A stretch of 5,105 nt of DNA from Pseudomonadota bacterium (GTDB lineage: Bacteria; Pseudomonadota; Gammaproteobacteria; Xanthomonadales; Xanthomonadaceae). The notes under the pieces were generated by a model. It searched no databases. It was not told where the DNA came from and worked only from the letters and a program-made list of their open reading frames with translations. Every line of letters begins with the position of its first letter. The stretch's first letter is position 1. Both the position numbers and the translations under genes were made by a program. The stretch is taken from positions 1 through 5,105 of the forward strand of contig JAEXTE010000043.1 in assembly GCA_023453655.1 (NCBI GenBank), written 5' to 3'. This document shows, piece by piece, positions 1 through 5,105 of the stretch.

Positions 1-28
1 CGGCATCGGCTTGAATGACTTGTTAGGC
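1..28 (-). repeat. attC site of cassette 1 (partial, cut by window edge)
   Basis: Only the R''/L'' half is in view. GTTAGGC lies at 22-28 and the L box GGCTTGAAT at 8-16. This half differs from the matching half of the 800-859 attC at only a few bases. The spacer between the two boxes is intact, unlike in the next attC. The rest of the site and its R' core are off the left edge. Confidence 0.85.
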
Positions 29-30
29 GG

Positions 31-357
31 CTATGGATCACCGAACAGGAAGTCGAAGGGAACCTCCCGTGTGCGAGACCCCGAACCCGCCACGTACTGC
101 CACTTTGCCACCGCCGCTTGAGCAGCACTAGCCCAAGCAGGGTGCCCGGATGACGAAAGAACCTTGGACGAGCGGACGGAGCCGTCAGGGTCCACATTGA
201 CCTCCAGCGTCACGTGCCCCTCGTGAAGCTCCGTAACTTGAGGCGGCTCGGGCGTCGGACAGCGGACAAGTTCCGGGTCAAGCCTGGAGCAGTGCTCAGC
301 GGTGGGAGGAGCAGTTGAAGCAGCTGCTAGTGCAATGACGATCCAGAGTGCGCTCAT
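31..357 (-). CDS. Cassette 1 protein: secreted TonB C-terminal-domain-like protein
   Basis: This 108-residue protein has a hydrophobic N-terminus (residues 3-16), probably a signal peptide or anchor, although it lacks basic residues before the hydrophobic core. Residues 47-105 look like a TonB C-terminal domain: the stretch GHVTLEVNVDPDGSV, then SSGHPAW at 69-75, an alanine-rich helix, the KWQY tryptophan at 86, and a final VPFDFLF strand. In energy-transducing TonB this domain contacts outer-membrane receptors. Here there is no long proline-rich periplasmic arm, so it is not a complete TonB. Cysteines 23 and 33 might form a disulfide. The ATG lies 4 bases after the GTTAGGC core of the preceding attC, with no room for a normal Shine-Dalgarno, and the TAG stop lies two bases before attC1. 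The domain call is fairly secure; the function is unknown (accessory or decoy for receptor systems, or a periplasmic binding protein). Confidence 0.85.
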   Translation of the reverse strand: MSALWIVIALAAASTAPPTAEHCSRLDPELVRCPTPEPPQVTELHEGHVTLEVNVDPDGSVRSSKVLSSSGHPAWASAAQAAVAKWQYVAGSGSRTREVPFDFLFGDP

Positions 358-361
358 AACC

Positions 362-414
362 GCCTAACACCAGAATCAAGCCGACCCGCGAAGCGGGTTC
401 GGCTTGAATTAGGC
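362..414 (-). repeat. attC site of cassette 2, with a 7-base deletion in the R''-L'' spacer
   Basis: The R' core is gcctaac at 362-368, the L' side is AATCAAGCC at 374-382, and the central stem ACCCGC/GCGGGT (384-389 with 393-398) closes a GAA loop. On the other side L'' GGCTTGAAT (401-409) runs directly into TTAGGC (409-414). Compared with the 800-859 site, exactly 7 bases are missing, so R'' reads ATTAGGC instead of GTTAGGC. The usual extrahelical G now pairs (377 with 406), and an A at about 408 would bulge instead. The site is 53 bases against 60 for its sister. Integrase binding and cassette excision are probably weakened. Confidence 0.88.
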
Positions 415-783
415 CCAAACGAACTGAACATGCTCTTTGCCGCGGCTGTCCAGAACGTAGGACCGGACGTACATCCGGTGGTTCTCCGCTACATACACCT
501 CAGTGCGCATTTCTGATATTGCAGAAGTCTCGACGCTGTGCCGACTCAGGTGCTCGGGCAGAGCTTTCCGATAGTGCGTAAGCGAGTCCCGAACGCGGGG
601 AGTGAGAGACGAAAGCTCCTCCGGGCGCTCCGGGATCCACGTGACTGTAACCTTTTCGCCCTTCCGGTCACGGGCGAGCTGGTACATGTCTTCAAACACG
701 AAGTCGCCATCAACGTAGTTCATGCCACTCATGAAGGAGTGGCTCCAGTTATGCGCCATGGATCTGATGAGCTTGTACTTCAT
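409..783 (-). CDS. Cassette 2 protein, unknown function
   Basis: This is a 124-residue protein that I do not recognise. It has no signal peptide or membrane segment and looks like a small soluble mixed alpha/beta protein. The N-terminal 35 residues are rich in aromatic, histidine and methionine residues (HNWSHSFMSGMNY). A charged helix-like middle follows (32-42), then a VTVTWIPERPEEL stretch (45-57), and two likely C-terminal strands (94-112 and 117-124). The ATG is 17 bases after the GTTAGGC core of attC3, with no clear Shine-Dalgarno, as is common in cassettes. The TAA stop is formed inside the shortened attC2, at the point where R'' meets L''. The 7-base loss may therefore also have altered what follows the original stop. 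Uninterrupted frame, placement and attC spacing make it a credible gene. Confidence 0.8.
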   Translation of the reverse strand: MKYKLIRSMAHNWSHSFMSGMNYVDGDFVFEDMYQLARDRKGEKVTVTWIPERPEELSSLTPRVRDSLTHYRKALPEHLSRHSVETSAISEMRTEVYVAENHRMYVRSYVLDSRGKEHVQFVWA

Positions 784-799
784 GGGGAAATGATCTTGG

Positions 800-859
800 G
801 CCTAACACCAGAATTAAGCCGCGCCGCGAAGCGGCGTCGGCTTGAATGATTTGTTAGGC
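800..859 (-). repeat. attC site of cassette 3 (complete, canonical)
   Basis: This is a 60-base site with R' gcctaac (800-806) and R'' gttaggc (853-859). Between them, ATTAAGCC (813-820) pairs with GGCTTGAAT (839-847), leaving one unpaired G at 844. The top stem CGCCGC/GCGGCG (822-827 with 831-836) closes a GAA loop, with T837 bulged. The five-base spacers between R and L boxes do not pair with each other (unpaired central spacers). The extrahelical G lies on the window's plus strand, which marks that strand as the folded, recombining bottom strand and gives a leftward array. From memory the central stem closely resembles short attC sites of class 1 integron cassettes such as aadA1. Confidence 0.93.
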
Positions 860-1048
860 AGTGAGTGGCCAGAACGGTTTGATGCCGCAACCGTGCTCCC
901 CAGCACTGCCGCCTTTTGCCGAGCTTGCCACAGACTGCGGGACGGGGCTTGCCCGGTGAGCCTTGAAGCGCGGTGCGACCGAAGCCGTGGCCAGGTGGTA
1001 CCGGGAAACTGCTGAAGCGGAAATCACCTGAAGGTTTTGTTCCACCAC
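854..1048 (-). CDS. Possible small cassette 3 ORF (64 residues), doubtful
   Basis: This is the only ORF that fits the cassette layout. It starts with GTG 1 base after the GTTAGGC core at 1050-1056 and ends with a TAA formed by the attC3 R'' box. The product is basic, rich in alanine and serine, and has no domain, signal peptide or membrane segment that I recognise. There is no Shine-Dalgarno, and the residue make-up (SPVPQSVASSAKGG) looks more like translated non-coding DNA than a folded protein. A competing minus-strand frame (780-1058) reads straight through attC3 and into cassette 2, so it is less credible. Cassette 3 may carry no protein gene and act as a promoter or RNA cassette. Confidence 0.3.
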   Translation of the reverse strand: MVEQNLQVISASAVSRYHLATASVAPRFKAHRASPVPQSVASSAKGGSAGEHGCGIKPFWPLTA

Positions 1049-1049
1049 G

Positions 1050-1059
1050 GCCTAACACC
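1050..1059 (-). other. Recombination core at the array start (attI remnant or truncated attC)
   Basis: gcctaacacc at 1050-1059 is the tenth-for-tenth equal of the R' side of both complete attC sites (362-371 and 800-809). This is the boundary where cassette 3 was inserted (cut between 1056 and 1055). To its right there is no L' box, no paired stem and no partner GTTAGGC, so it is not a whole attC. It is either the core of an attI site or the surviving edge of an attC cut by a deletion. The shared ACC beyond the core slightly favours the second reading. Confidence 0.6.
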
Positions 1060-1090
1060 TAGTAGACCCCGAATCAGGGGTGTAGCAAGA

Positions 1091-1119
1091 AGCATGTGGC
1101 TTCTCATGCTGCTCGTCAA
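1091..1119 (-). promoter_or_regulatory. Weak candidate cassette promoter (Pc-like)
   Basis: On the minus strand TTGACG (1119-1114, five of six consensus bases) is followed after 17 bases by CATGCT (1096-1091, three of six, keeping A2 and T6). It points into cassette 3, whose possible start is about 40 bases downstream. This is the position expected for an integron Pc promoter, but the -10 is poor and both boxes fall within competing hairpins. The sequence could occur by chance. Confidence 0.25.
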
Positions 1120-1163
1120 TCCGGAAATTTCCTCACGGAAACATGGACTTGGCTGATGCATCA

Positions 1164-1197
1164 GGTCGTCGTGGGGCCAGGATGACCGTCTGTTTTT
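1164..1197 (+). terminator. Weak plus-strand terminator-like hairpin
   Basis: A 7-bp stem with one G-T wobble (GGTCGTC with GATGACC) and a 10-base loop is followed, after 5 bases, by TTTTT at 1193-1197. It would stop transcripts moving right, away from the array and antisense to the permease gene. The gap before the T run and the modest stem make it marginal. No matching signal is seen for leftward transcripts leaving the permease gene. Confidence 0.2.
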
Positions 1198-1325
1198 GGG
1201 GAGCTAACTGATATCAGCCACCAGATGAGGTGATATCCGGCGCAATGATTTTGCCCAACGGGTCAGCCTGCCCCCGCAAGGACAATCTGGACGGAAGCGG
1301 CGATTCGCAAGCTTCTCCACGGCGC

Positions 1326-2636
1326 TCAGCCCACCAGCCTCTCCAGCAGCAACACTCCCCCCAGCCCGACGACGGAGATCGTCGTTTCCATCACCGTCCA
1401 TGAGGCGAAGGTCTGCTTCATCGACAGGTTGAAGAACTCCTTGAACATCCAGAACGCGGAGTCGTTGACGTGCGAGCCGAACACGCTGCCTGCGCCGACC
1501 GCCAGCACCATTAGTTCCGGCGACGCTCCGGTGGACGCGATCAGCGGCGCGACGATGCCTGCGGCGGTGATCACCGCGACCGTGGCCGAGCCGATCATCA
1601 CCCGCAGCAGGGCGGTCGCCAGCCAGGCGAAGATCAGCGGCGGCATCCGCCAGCTTTCGCTGAGTGCGGCGATCCGCGCGCCGACGCCGCTGTCGACCAG
1701 CACCTGCTTGAACACGCCGCCTGCGGTGATGATCAGCACGATCACGGCGATGCCCGCGATGGCGGCGTTGAGCCACTTCGTCTGGGTCTGCAGGTCCACG
1801 CCGCGCCGATGGCCCAGCCACCAGAAGGCCACCAGGCTGGCCAGCAGCAGCGCCACGGTGGGATTGCCGGCGAACAGCAGGGCCGTGCGCGCCGGGCCTT
1901 CGGGCAGCAGCGCATCGGCCAGCACCGACAGGCTGATCAGCAGCACCGGCGAGAGCGCGATCAGGAACGAGCTGGCGTTGCCCGGCAACTCGTGCGGCCC
2001 GTCGCTGGACGCGAACAGGTCCAGCAGCGGCGGGTTGATCGCCTGCATGCGCCGGCCCAGGAACGGTCCGGCGACGACCACCGCGGGGATCGCCATCGCG
2101 ACGCCGTAAAGCAGCGTGCGCCCCATGTCCGCGCCGAAGGCGTTGACCAGCACCACTGGCCCCGGGTGCGGCGGCAGGAAGCAGTGGGTGGTGCTGAGCG
2201 AGGCGACCGTGGGAATGGCCAGGTACAGGATCGGCAGGCCGGTGCGGCGCGCCAGCGAGAAGATCAGCGGCACCAGGATGATGAAGCCGGCGTTGAAGTA
2301 CAGCGGGATGCCGACCAGGAAGCCGGTGAGCAGCAGCGCCCATTGGATGTTGCGTTCGCCGAAGGCGGCGATGAGCGTGGTGGCGATGCGTTCGGCCGCC
2401 CCGCTCTCCTCCAGCACCTTGCCCAGGATCGCGCCCAGCACGATCACCAGCGCCAGCCCCGCCAGGGTGCTGCCCACGCCGGCGTCGATGGTCTTGAGCA
2501 GGTCCTGCGGCGACATGCCCAGCGCCAGGCCCATGCCGATCGCCACCAGCAGCAGCGACAGGAACGGACTGAGCCCGCGCGCCGTCAGGAAGATCTGCAG
2601 CGCGATCGCTGCCGCGATGACCAGGAACATTTCCAT
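1326..2636 (-). CDS. GntP-family gluconate-type/sugar-acid:H+ symporter
   Basis: This 436-residue inner-membrane permease is hydrophobic throughout, with about a dozen likely membrane segments, and close to the 440-450 residues usual for GntP/GntT/YjhF. Family motifs are clear: GSTLAGLALVIVLGAILGK (55-73), followed by LEESGAAERIA (75-85); GIPLYFNAGFIILVPL (109-124); HCFLPPHPGP (151-160); and FGSHVNDSAFW (386-396). It should take up an aldonic acid with protons. Being third after an FAH-family enzyme and a xylonate-type dehydratase points to D-xylonate or a related acid, as for YjhF beside YjhG in E. coli; the exact substrate is inferred. The start at 2636 is chosen over the next in-frame ATG two codons later because AGGAGG lies 8 bases upstream. 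It begins 50 bases after the dehydratase stop, so it is almost certainly co-transcribed. Frame is intact. Confidence 0.95.
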   Translation of the reverse strand: MEMFLVIAAAIALQIFLTARGLSPFLSLLLVAIGMGLALGMSPQDLLKTIDAGVGSTLAGLALVIVLGAILGKVLEESGAAERIATTLIAAFGERNIQWALLLTGFLVGIPLYFNAGFIILVPLIFSLARRTGLPILYLAIPTVASLSTTHCFLPPHPGPVVLVNAFGADMGRTLLYGVAMAIPAVVVAGPFLGRRMQAINPPLLDLFASSDGPHELPGNASSFLIALSPVLLISLSVLADALLPEGPARTALLFAGNPTVALLLASLVAFWWLGHRRGVDLQTQTKWLNAAIAGIAVIVLIITAGGVFKQVLVDSGVGARIAALSESWRMPPLIFAWLATALLRVMIGSATVAVITAAGIVAPLIASTGASPELMVLAVGAGSVFGSHVNDSAFWMFKEFFNLSMKQTFASWTVMETTISVVGLGGVLLLERLVG

Positions 2637-2644
2637 GCAATGCG

Positions 2645-2650
2645 CCTCCT
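2645..2650 (-). promoter_or_regulatory. Strong Shine-Dalgarno of the permease gene
   Basis: The minus strand reads AGGAGG, then 8 bases, then ATG at 2636. The perfect match and good spacing fix the permease start and give it its own strong translation signal within the operon. The dehydratase upstream has only a weak GGGGA at a similar distance. Confidence 0.85.
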
Positions 2651-2686
2651 CGGCGGCTGGCGGGTTCGGAATCCGGGCGGCGGGCG

Positions 2687-4675
2687 TCAACGCGCCGCCA
2701 GCGCGGCGCGCCCGGCCTTCAGCGTCTCCACGATGGCGTCCACGTCGTAGACGCAGCCGCCCCAGGTGCCGCCACCCACCTCCTGCAGCGCGGCCCACAG
2801 GCGGGTGTCGGCCGGCAGGCGCGCGTGCGCGGCCATCGCCGGATGCGGCTCGCGCGTCGCCAGCAGCGCCGCTGCGGCGTCCGGATCGAGGGGGGCCTCC
2901 GGATCGGTGCCAACGAAATCGATCCGTCCCTCCAGCCGCGTCCGGTCGATCTGGATGCACACGGTGTCGCCATCGCGCAGGCGGCCGATCGGACCGCCCG
3001 CCAGGGCTTCGGGGCCGACGTGGCCGATGCAGGCACCGGTCGAGACGCCCGAGAAGCGCGCATCGGTGATCACAGCCACGTGCTTGCCCCAGGGCAGGTG
3101 CTTGAGCGCGGAGGTGAGCTGGTAGGTTTCCTCCATGCCGGTGCCGGCCGGGCCGCAGCCGGCGAGCACGACCACGTCGCCCGCCACCACCGCGTCCGGG
3201 CCCTTCGACTTGATCGCGCGGATCGCGTCGCGCTCGCTCGCGAACACGCGCGCGCGCCCGCTGTGGCGATAGACGTTGTCGGCACCGACCACCGAGGCGT
3301 CGATCGAGGTGGCCTTGATCACCGAGCCCTCGGGCGCGATGTTGCCGTGCGGGAACACCAGCGCGCTCGACATCCCGGCCGCACGCGCCGCCTCCGGCGC
3401 CATGATCACGTGCGCGGGATCGACGCCGTCGAGTTCGCGCAGGCGCTCGCGCGCGATGCGGCGCGCGTCGCTGCGCTCCCACCAGTCGAGGTTGTCGCCG
3501 AGGCTGCGCCCGGTCGCGGTCGCCACGTCCAGGTGCAGCAGGCCCATGTCGCGCAGGTGCAGCATCACCTCGGGCACGCCGCCGGCCATGAACACCTGCA
3601 CCGTCGGATGGTGGCGCGGGCCGTTGGGCAGCGCGTCCACCAGGCGCGGCGTGGCGCGGTTGGCGCGGATCCAGTCGTCCACCATCGGCCGCGCGATGCC
3701 GGCGGCGTGCGCGATCGCCGGCACGTGCAGCAGCAGGTTGGTCGAGCCGCCGAACGCGGCGTGCACCAGCAGCGCGTTCTGGAAGGCCTCGCGCGTGAGG
3801 ATGGCCGACAGCGCGGTGCCCTGCGCGGCCAGCTGCATCAGCGCCAGCGCCGAGCGGCGCGCGACATCCAGCCAGACCGGCTCGCCCGACGGCGCCAGCG
3901 CGCTGTGCGGCAGGGCCATGCCCAGCGCCTCGGCGATCACCTGCGAAGTCGCCGCAGTGCCGAGGAACTGGCAGCCGCCGCCGGGCGAGCCGCAGGCGCG
4001 GCAGCCCATCGCCGCGGCGTGCTCGAGGTCGATCAGCCCATGCGCGAAGCGCGCGCCGATGGTCTGCACGATGGCGGTGTCCTCGGCGCCGCGCGCCGGC
4101 AGGGTCACGCCGCCGGGCACCACCACGCCGGGCAGGTCGCTGCACCCGGCCAGCGCCAGCATCATCGCCGGCAGGCCCTTGTCGCAGGTGGCCACGCCGA
4201 GCACGCCGCGGCGCGTGGGCAGCGAGCGCACCAGGCGCCGCATCACCATCGCCGCGTCGTTGCGGTACGGCAGGCTGTCGAACATGCCGGTGGTGCCCTG
4301 GGTGCGCCCGTCGCAGGGATCGCTGCAGGCCACGGCGAACGGCAGGCCGCCGGCCTGGGCGATGCGCTGGGCGGCCGCGCGCACCATCTGGTCGAGTTCC
4401 CAGTGGCCGGTGTGCAGGCCCAGCGCCACCGGACTGCCGTCCTCCGCGCGCAGCCCGCCCTGGGTGCTCAGGATCAGGTAGGGATCGCGCGCGACCTCCG
4501 CCGCGCGCCAGCCCATGCCCGCGTTCTGGGTCATGCCGAACAGATGGCCGCTGGGCGCCTCGCGCAAGGTGTCGGCATCGATCGGCAGGCGCCCGGGCGG
4601 ACCTTCGCCGCTGGTGCGCGTGGCCAGCAGCGCGGAACCGTCGCCCAGGAGGGTGTCGAGCGCGTGCGTGCTCAT
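2687..4675 (-). CDS. yjhG: D-xylonate dehydratase, YjhG/YagF type (IlvD/Edd family)
   Basis: This 662-residue cytoplasmic iron-sulfur enzyme should dehydrate D-xylonate to 2-keto-3-deoxy-D-xylonate. From memory it is collinear with E. coli YjhG (about 655 residues) along its whole length, including [15 protein letters not shown] (42-56), [19 protein letters not shown] (122-140) and [17 protein letters not shown] (307-323). Likely cluster cysteines are C121 (CDGRTQG), C164 (CDKG) and C235 ([10 protein letters not shown]). D122, D165 and K166 are the expected metal-site residues, with the lysine usually carbamylated. S542 in DARFSG is the probable catalytic serine. The C-terminal beta-barrel part ends with [17 protein letters not shown]. 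The ATG at 4675 has only a weak GGGGA upstream but matches the family N-terminus. It lies 91 bases after an FAH-family gene and 50 before the permease. Related aldonates such as gluconate or galactonate are less likely substrates. Frame is intact. Confidence 0.95.
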   Translation of the reverse strand: MSTHALDTLLGDGSALLATRTSGEGPPGRLPIDADTLREAPSGHLFGMTQNAGMGWRAAEVARDPYLILSTQGGLRAEDGSPVALGLHTGHWELDQMVRAAAQRIAQAGGLPFAVACSDPCDGRTQGTTGMFDSLPYRNDAAMVMRRLVRSLPTRRGVLGVATCDKGLPAMMLALAGCSDLPGVVVPGGVTLPARGAEDTAIVQTIGARFAHGLIDLEHAAAMGCRACGSPGGGCQFLGTAATSQVIAEALGMALPHSALAPSGEPVWLDVARRSALALMQLAAQGTALSAILTREAFQNALLVHAAFGGSTNLLLHVPAIAHAAGIARPMVDDWIRANRATPRLVDALPNGPRHHPTVQVFMAGGVPEVMLHLRDMGLLHLDVATATGRSLGDNLDWWERSDARRIARERLRELDGVDPAHVIMAPEAARAAGMSSALVFPHGNIAPEGSVIKATSIDASVVGADNVYRHSGRARVFASERDAIRAIKSKGPDAVVAGDVVVLAGCGPAGTGMEETYQLTSALKHLPWGKHVAVITDARFSGVSTGACIGHVGPEALAGGPIGRLRDGDTVCIQIDRTRLEGRIDFVGTDPEAPLDPDAAAALLATREPHPAMAAHARLPADTRLWAALQEVGGGTWGGCVYDVDAIVETLKAGRAALAAR

Positions 4676-4766
4676 GGTCGTGTCCCCGTGGACGGGAGGA
4701 CGGCAGGCGCCCCGCCCTGCCCGGTCCGGATCGAGCGCAGCGGGTGGGCGCGGCCGCGGGACGCCC

Positions 4767-5105
4767 TCATTCGACCGGGTTCTCCAGCACCAGGCCGTCG
4801 ATGTCGATGCGCACCACGTCGCCGCTGCGCAGGCTGAAGTCCTCGCCCGGCACGATGCCGGTGCCGGTGAACAGGAAGGCGCCGGCGGGCTGGCGCAGTT
4901 CGCGGAACAGCCAGGCGGCCAGTTCCTCCAGCCCGCGCTTGATCTGCGAGGTGCGGGTCAGGCCGGCGAATACGCTGGCGCCGCCGCGCAGGATCTCCAG
5001 CGCGATCGGCAGGTCGCGCATGGTGTCGGCGCTGCACAGGCGGATGCCCGGACCGATCGCGCAGGCGCCGTCGTAGACCTTGGCCTGCGGCAGGTACAGC
5101 GGGTT
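4767..5105 (-). CDS. Fumarylacetoacetate hydrolase-family protein, C-terminal part (start off window)
   Basis: The frame is open to the right edge, giving the last 112 residues before the TGA at 4767-4769. It opens with [21 protein letters not shown], typical of FAH-family sugar-acid enzymes, and ends with [32 protein letters not shown], the family's closing strand-turn-strand region. Full family members of this type are usually near 380-390 residues, so about two thirds, including most metal ligands, lies outside. Next to a xylonate dehydratase the best guess is 2-keto-3-deoxy-D-xylonate dehydratase (XylX-like), making alpha-ketoglutarate semialdehyde in the Weimberg route. Other FAH-family reactions, such as diketo-sugar-acid hydrolysis, cannot be excluded. 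It is the upstream gene of the visible operon; the 91 bases after it hold no clear terminator or promoter. Confidence 0.88.
   Translation of the reverse strand, partial: NPLYLPQAKVYDGACAIGPGIRLCSADTMRDLPIALEILRGGASVFAGLTRTSQIKRGLEELAAWLFRELRQPAGAFLFTGTGIVPGEDFSLRSGDVVRIDIDGLVLENPVE

Larger units (their letters stand above)
1..1056 (-). mobile_element. Integron gene-cassette array (three cassettes, no integrase in view)
   Basis: Three attC sites, each on the left (3') side of a minus-strand ORF, define a cassette array that reads leftwards. Using the G^TT cut in each GTTAGGC core, cassette 3 spans 806-1055, cassette 2 spans 368-805, and cassette 1 runs from 367 off the left edge. Cassette genes start within a few to about twenty bases of the preceding core and end inside or just before the next attC, the usual compact layout. 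Base composition is clearly less GC-rich than in the operon to the right. No integrase gene is visible at the right end, where it would normally lie. The short, uniform attC sites fit a sedentary chromosomal integron of a xanthomonad. A mobile integron is less likely because there are no resistance genes or transposon parts in view. Confidence 0.87.
1057..1325. other. Junction region between operon and array; no gene seen
   Basis: There is no credible coding region and no recognisable integrase relic in any frame I read. The longest ATG frame noted on the plus strand is 22 codons (1143-1211). The stretch holds several inverted repeats: AGAAGC/GCTTCT (1088-1093 with 1099-1104), which competes with AGCATG/CATGCT (1091-1096 with 1105-1110); the perfect palindrome GGAAATTTCC (1123-1132); GGTCGTC/GATGACC (1164-1170 with 1181-1187) followed by five Ts at 1193-1197; and GATATCA-CC/GG-TGATATC (1210-1219 with 1229-1237, one bulged G at 1217). 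An attI site would be expected at its left end. Confidence 0.65.

Noticed and set aside
538..849. A 103-codon plus-strand frame opposite the cassette 2 gene
   Set aside because: It runs against the array direction and ends inside attC3. The cassette 2 gene on the other strand fits the attC layout better.
780..1058. A 92-codon minus-strand frame across cassette 3 and attC3
   Set aside because: It reads through a complete attC and overlaps the start of the cassette 2 gene. The tail (NHSSRRRFAARLNSG) is simply translated attC stem.
1..1059. The recurring gcctaac/gttaggc repeats considered as CRISPR or insertion-sequence ends
   Set aside because: Spacing is irregular, the intervals between repeats hold ORFs, and the repeats have the paired R/L boxes and extrahelical base of integron attC sites.
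1143..1211. A 22-codon plus-strand ORF in the junction, considered as an integrase N-terminal relic or small peptide
   Set aside because: The residues show no resemblance to integron integrase N-termini, and there is only a poor Shine-Dalgarno. Chance ORFs of this size are common.
1210..1237. GATATC hairpin considered as the permease operon terminator
   Set aside because: The stem is AT-rich with a bulge, and neither strand has a T run after it.
1326..4145. A 939-codon minus-strand open frame spanning the permease and most of the dehydratase region
   Set aside because: Only its last 436 codons (from 2636) encode a real protein. The upstream part is an arginine/alanine-rich shadow of the dehydratase gene in another frame, an effect of high GC.
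2825..4837. A 670-codon plus-strand open frame antisense to the dehydratase
   Set aside because: Its product is rich in His, Arg, Gln and Ala with no domain, as expected for the antisense of a high-GC gene. The minus-strand dehydratase matches a known family throughout.

Overview
The window joins two kinds of DNA. Positions 1 to about 1056 are the end of a chromosomal integron gene-cassette array. Positions 1326-5105 are part of a GC-rich sugar-acid catabolic operon. The very high GC of the operon and the short attC sites next to a dehydratase of the IlvD/Edd family suggest a gammaproteobacterium of the Xanthomonadaceae (Xanthomonas, Lysobacter, Stenotrophomonas, Luteimonas or similar). This assignment is an inference from style and locus, not from a marker gene.

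Array (1-1056). Three attC recombination sites are visible: a partial one at 1-28, one at 362-414 and one at 800-859. They share R boxes of the GCCTAAC/GTTAGGC type, paired L boxes and a short stem with a GAA loop. The extrahelical G at 844 and the position of the genes show that the array reads leftwards, on the minus strand. Cassette 1 (left edge to 367) carries a secreted-looking protein with a TonB C-terminal-type domain. Cassette 2 (368-805) carries a 124-residue protein that I do not recognise. Cassette 3 (806-1055) has at best a 64-residue ORF and may be non-coding. The attC ending cassette 2 has lost 7 bases that separate R'' from L'' in its sister, so it is probably impaired.

Junction (1057-1325). 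This is where attI and a divergent integrase gene would be expected. Only one R-type core (1050-1056) is present, followed by about 270 bases with no integrase and no convincing gene. The array therefore appears to have lost its integrase at this end. The stretch holds several hairpins and one weak promoter-like sequence pointing into the array.

Operon (1326-5105, all minus strand). In transcription order it holds the C-terminal part of a fumarylacetoacetate hydrolase-family enzyme, a YjhG/YagF-type D-xylonate dehydratase, and a GntP-family gluconate-type permease with a very strong ribosome binding site. Together they fit uptake of an aldonic acid such as D-xylonate, its dehydration to 2-keto-3-deoxy-xylonate, and a second dehydration toward alpha-ketoglutarate semialdehyde (Weimberg-type route). 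The operon is transcribed toward the array, in the same direction as the cassette genes, and I see no good intrinsic terminator between them.
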